From JAEELC01 sp963621965 (lineage in GTDB: Bacteria; Bacillota_I; Bacilli_A; Acholeplasmatales; Anaeroplasmataceae): 29,836 bases of DNA. Each line of letters starts with the position of its first letter. Within the stretch, counting starts at the first letter, position 1. The notes under the pieces were generated by a model that was not told the DNA's origin, searched no databases, and saw only the letters and a list, made by a program, of their open reading frames with translations. The stretch lies in NCBI GenBank assembly GCA_963621965.1, contig CAVFGN010000024.1, forward strand, positions 1 to 29,836, in the 5' to 3' direction. Shown here one piece after another: positions 27,020-29,836 of the stretch. A program made the translations under genes and the position numbers.

Positions 27020-28288
27020 CTAGCCTAATTTAGTAGGATCTACTCCCCATAAGGCATAAACACGATTGGCTTGTACAATATCGACATTAAAAGATACTTG
27101 AACATCTATATATTCTTTGTATGTAGTAGTTTCATAATCTAGCAAATAAAAATAAGCTTCGTTTACATCAAATATATATTCATGGTTTGTATAATTACCA
27201 TCTTCGTCAATACTAGGTGTAATCATAGTTTTTAAATACAATGTATTTTCACTCGAATCATAATACCATTCATCAGACATATTATTAAAAGGGGAAGTAT
27301 TTCCTGTTAAACCTTTTAGATTATATGTTTCTTTATTAGCAGTCGCATACACTTTAGTTCCAATCCAGGCATCTCTTATGTGAATACGCACAAAACATGC
27401 AAGTTCACATGTAAAATCTAATTTGTAACCTAATTGATTTAAATACATATAATTACTATTAGATTTATCTTTTGTAGCACTACAAGTGATAGACTCACTT
27501 TCAATTTTTGTATAAGTTTTAGTTTTATTTAAAACAACAAAACCTTTTGAGTCACTATCAATTGTAGTTTTTAATGTATCAACTGTATTCCCACTAGAAT
27601 CTAAAACACTAACACTATTTATGCCGCTTGTATTGAATGTAAGAGAAAATGTGTAATTTGTTAATACAATTTTATTCGCATCACTTATAGTATAATTAGC
27701 TGATTCTATAGTTGAACCATTTTTATATATTGCGCTACCTATAGTAGAAACACCCGTGTTTGTCTTAGTTTGTTCGTATAATGATAAATTATTATACTCA
27801 TAAAGAATAGTACCACTAGGAATAGCATCTCCAATTGTGTAGTCGTCTGTACTAATCTCGGTAAATGTATTGGTTCCGTCAAGTGCTATATTTCTTGCAA
27901 AATATTTTTTACCTTGTGTATAAGTAGAATCACTAGTTTGTGTGTAATTTATTGGACTTCCAGCAGTCCAATTTGTATAAATAGTGTAAGTAGAATCATT
28001 TTTTAAATAGTAAGTTTTACCACTTCTAAATACTACATCAGTGCTTTCTGCATATGTAACATCTGTTGTGAATGTAATATCATCAAACTTATAAATCATA
28101 TCAGATCTGTAGTCAGTATTATTTGCATCTTGATAACTGATTAATGATGTATTAGCTGAATTTATAGTAATCTTGCCTGTGGCAGCATTGATATCGTCTT
28201 TTTTAATGAACATGAATGCAGCAAATACAATTGAACTTGCAAGGACTAATAAAATAGGAGTTAATATAATAAATATTTTTTTCTTCAT
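27020..28288 (-). CDS. TasA-like secreted protein, 422 aa
   Basis: Third gene of the operon. The N-terminus is basic (MKKKIF) with a hydrophobic stretch ending in VFAAF, then KKDDINAATGKITI. This A-A-F, acidic residue, then ATGKI strand layout is like TasA/camelysin proteins handled by the SipW signal peptidase. Two tandem modules follow: about 80-113 (TDVVFRSGKTYYLKN) and 115-157 (SDSTYTQGKKYFARN), each a D-x4/5-GK-x-Y hairpin ending in a G-x-x-I step. The rest is a beta-rich domain ending in SFNVDIVQANRVYALWGVDP, resembling TasA-type final strands. It contains a few Cys (SITCSA, FTCELACFV), possibly a disulfide. SD AAGGAGAT; it starts one base after the 200-aa gene. Exact function unknown. 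Confidence 0.85.
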   Translation of the reverse strand: MKKKIFIILTPILLVLASSIVFAAFMFIKKDDINAATGKITINSANTSLISYQDANNTDYRSDMIYKFDDITFTTDVTYAESTDVVFRSGKTYYLKNDSTYTIYTNWTAGSPINYTQTSDSTYTQGKKYFARNIALDGTNTFTEISTDDYTIGDAIPSGTILYEYNNLSLYEQTKTNTGVSTIGSAIYKNGSTIESANYTISDANKIVLTNYTFSLTFNTSGINSVSVLDSSGNTVDTLKTTIDSDSKGFVVLNKTKTYTKIESESITCSATKDKSNSNYMYLNQLGYKLDFTCELACFVRIHIRDAWIGTKVYATANKETYNLKGLTGNTSPFNNMSDEWYYDSSENTLYLKTMITPSIDEDGNYTNHEYIFDVNEAYFYLLDYETTTYKEYIDVQVSFNVDIVQANRVYALWGVDPTKLG

Positions 28289-28289
28289 A

Positions 28290-28892
28290 TTAATCTCCTT
28301 TCTTTAAAGCAGTAAATGTTAGTGAAAAATTGTGTGTTTTACTTAAAAAATCGATATCAGTTTCGTCTATCTCTTGTACACCAAAAATATACATATAGAT
28401 AGTTGTAGTTTTATCTTTTAAAATATCTACACTAAGTGTTTTAGAATCACTTAAGTGATTACTTAATTTATCTGTTGATTCTAAAGGGTTAGATAATAAT
28501 ATAGAATCAATATATGAACTAGATAAAGTGTTTGTATTAGTATCGTCTAATGTAGTTAATTTAGTACTGGTAAAAGTAATAGTAACTGAAGTGTTACAAC
28601 TACTCTTGTTAACTAAATTAATTTTAACTAGCGAAGCCATAGTGTCTAAATATTCTAATTCACTGAAGTTATCATTTACGTTATTAATATCAAAGAAGGC
28701 AACATTATTTATAGAATAAGTTGAGTTTGTTGTATCAAATGTATCATAACTATAATCTAAAACAACGTAACCACTACTTACATCAATTACATTATCAATT
28801 CTATCAACTTTTGTATACCATGCGTATGTTGCAGTTAATAATGAAATAATTGTTAAAACTAATAAAATTGTTGAGGAAATTATCTTTTTCAT
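28290..28892 (-). CDS. TasA-like secreted protein, 200 aa
   Basis: Second gene. N-terminal MKKIISSTILLVLTIISLLT membrane segment followed by ATYAWYTKVDRIDNVIDVSS, the A-W/F-Y plus charged residues plus beta-strand pattern of SipW-type precursors. The mature part (about 165 aa) is a single Ig-like beta domain: VVLDYSY strand, MASLVKINLVNKSSCNTSVTITF pair of strands, KTTTIYMYIFGV and HNFSLTFTALK as last strand, matching the layout of TasA/CalY fibre subunits. The start codon overlaps the stop of the 238-aa gene (ATGA), so translation is coupled. Family assignment rests on architecture and not on a long match. Confidence 0.85.
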   Translation of the reverse strand: MKKIISSTILLVLTIISLLTATYAWYTKVDRIDNVIDVSSGYVVLDYSYDTFDTTNSTYSINNVAFFDINNVNDNFSELEYLDTMASLVKINLVNKSSCNTSVTITFTSTKLTTLDDTNTNTLSSSYIDSILLSNPLESTDKLSNHLSDSKTLSVDILKDKTTTIYMYIFGVQEIDETDIDFLSKTHNFSLTFTALKKGD

Positions 28893-29605
28893 GATTCAAG
28901 CCTCTCAATCTTAATAGAATTTATAACAAGAGTTTGAAACATATATGGATTACTTATATTTGTTGTATCATCATACTTAACTAAGCTAGCTTCTTCATTA
29001 AATTCGAGCGCAAAATAATAGTAATAATTAGTCTCGCTTTTAATCATATCTTTTGTGATGTTTACAGTATCATTAAGCGCATATGATGTGCTAGGTAGAG
29101 TGTCAGTATATGCGCAATTTGAATATATTTTATAAACATCTTCTATCTTGAATGAGTCAAGTGCTATATCAGAGCCACTTATGTTATATAATATTTTTGA
29201 ATTAAATATAACTTTGTTATTTGTAATATCATAAAGTTTAACTGAATCATAAGTAATTGTTGAATTTGTAACCTTTATTGTATTTTCTGTGATTTTTGAA
29301 GAATAGTTTTTGACTAACATTTCATAGTTGTAATCACTAGGGTTTAAGTCAGCACCTACAATTTTTATTCTAAAGTAGGATACACTACCCGGGAATGTAT
29401 TAGATATAGTATTTATATTATCTACATAACTCGTACCATTATAGTATTCAATCGAATAAGTCATATTTTGGTCTTCCGTAGTAGCAGTAATTCCGTTAGC
29501 ATCTACAGTGTTGTTTTTTATATACCAACCGTATGTAACGTTGATAAATAATGCAATTACACCAAGTAATATAATTATATGTAAAATAATTTTTAAATTC
29601 TTCAT
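28889..29605 (-). CDS. TasA-like secreted protein, 238 aa (first operon gene)
   Basis: First gene after the c-di-GMP riboswitch. Hydrophobic segment at about 6-24, then VTYGWYIKNNTVDANGITAT, the same W-Y, polar, strand layout as the next gene. The mature domain has TFPGSVSYFRIKIVG, comparable to the P-G-x-x-x-x-x-x-I/V strand of TasA proteins, further strands around SALDSF/YYYYFALEFNEE, and ends FQTLVINSIKIERLES. No Cys pair of note, no C-terminal anchor. It has a strong SD (GGAGG). Probable extracellular fibre subunit or accessory; SPase I cleavage or SipW-type cleavage cannot be told apart by eye. Confidence 0.83.
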   Translation of the reverse strand: MKNLKIILHIIILLGVIALFINVTYGWYIKNNTVDANGITATTEDQNMTYSIEYYNGTSYVDNINTISNTFPGSVSYFRIKIVGADLNPSDYNYEMLVKNYSSKITENTIKVTNSTITYDSVKLYDITNNKVIFNSKILYNISGSDIALDSFKIEDVYKIYSNCAYTDTLPSTSYALNDTVNITKDMIKSETNYYYYFALEFNEEASLVKYDDTTNISNPYMFQTLVINSIKIERLES

Positions 29606-29624
29606 ACATTTCCTCCTCTCTAAA

Positions 29625-29659
29625 AGAAAAAAGTTGCATTACTAAAGAATAATGCAACT
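29625..29659 (-). terminator. Riboswitch expression-platform terminator
   Basis: AGTTGCATTA pairs perfectly with TAATGCAACT around an 8-base loop and is followed by T6. The 5' arm includes the TTGC that closes P1 of the c-di-GMP aptamer, so aptamer closure and termination are mutually exclusive. Confidence 0.92.
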
Positions 29660-29712
29660 GGCTATCCTCAAGGACCCTATAGCTTTGCGTCGCTAGATTT
29701 CTCTAGTTTTGC
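29654..29712 (-). promoter_or_regulatory. c-di-GMP-I (GEMM-I) riboswitch
   Basis: The core GACGCAAAGC-TATAGGG and GATAGCCAG are hallmarks of the GEMM aptamer. P2 is CTAGA-GAAA-TCTAG with the GAAA tetraloop; P3 is GCTAT/ATAGC with a short loop; P1 is GCAA/TTGC. The base at the ligand-specificity position before CAAA is G (as G20 in Vc2), predicting c-di-GMP and not cGAMP (A20). Because P1's 3' strand is also the terminator 5' arm, ligand binding should prevent termination: an ON switch. No clear -35 is seen upstream; a TATATT at about 29716-29721 could be the -10 only if the transcript starts close to P1. Confidence 0.92.
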
Positions 29713-29766
29713 TAAAATATATTATTATCTTCTATATTTATTTTACATTATTTAAAGATAAAAAGC

Positions 29767-29815
29767 AATTTAATAAAATAAGGTGCCTATTTAAGACACC
29801 CATATTTTATTAAAT
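29767..29815 (-). terminator. Long hairpin terminator of an upstream gene
   Basis: A long AT-rich inverted repeat (AATTTAATAAAAT arms plus an inner GGTG/CACC) with a T5 tail on the minus strand. It separates the riboswitch operon from whatever lies beyond the window and shows that the operon starts at the riboswitch. Confidence 0.7.
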
Positions 29816-29836
29816 TATTTTATTCTGTATAAACAG

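Noticed and set aside
28889..29605. Type IV pilin interpretation of the small secreted proteins
   Set aside because: No G/A-F-T-L-x-E prepilin cleavage motif before the hydrophobic segment; the TasA-like border fits better.

Overview
The window is AT-rich, has short spacers, strong Shine-Dalgarno (SD) sites and Firmicutes-type regulation (a guanine riboswitch, a GEMM-I riboswitch, many intrinsic terminators). TGA is used as a stop (the ATGA overlaps at 1939-1942 and 28889-28892), so this is the standard bacterial code, not the Mycoplasma code. The best guess is an uncultured, gut-type low-GC Bacilli or Tenericutes-like Firmicute. No marker gene fixes the lineage.

Left part (1-5777, all minus strand): an unrecognised 200-aa protein; a GNAT acetyltransferase - ROK sugar kinase - Dabb-domain cluster; then guaB-guaA, the IMP to XMP to GMP branch. 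guaB is preceded by a promoter, a C74-type guanine riboswitch, a probable 12-codon leader peptide and a terminator that overlaps the end of that peptide.

Middle (5778-14312): a single-gene TnpB element without its zinc ribbon, tRNA-Lys(CTT) with its own promoter and terminator, and a minus-strand run of a GNAT-like protein, the Mrp Fe-S carrier ATPase, a DUF308-type membrane protein, a YybS/DUF2232 membrane protein and a FliB-type cysteine-cluster protein. Two plus-strand genes follow: an M18 aminopeptidase and an ArsB/SLC13-type transporter.

14313-15685 is a gene graveyard: the C-terminal stub of a chloramphenicol-acetyltransferase-like gene abuts the decayed right end of a second TnpB element. 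It also holds a small two-helix membrane protein and a frameshifted fragment.

Right part (15645-29712, minus strand) is the striking region: a four-gene secreted-protein operon behind a c-di-GMP-I riboswitch. Its terminator shares the riboswitch P1 3' strand, which predicts that c-di-GMP switches the operon ON. The first three genes encode TasA/camelysin-like proteins (238, 200 and 422 aa) with short N-terminal hydrophobic segments. The fourth encodes a 3773-aa secreted protein with a long GLUG-like beta-solenoid, alpha-helical blocks and beta-rich C-terminal domains. Proteins three and four end in a similar W-G-V motif. I infer a c-di-GMP-induced surface fibre or adhesin system. No dedicated signal peptidase or sortase is visible in the window.
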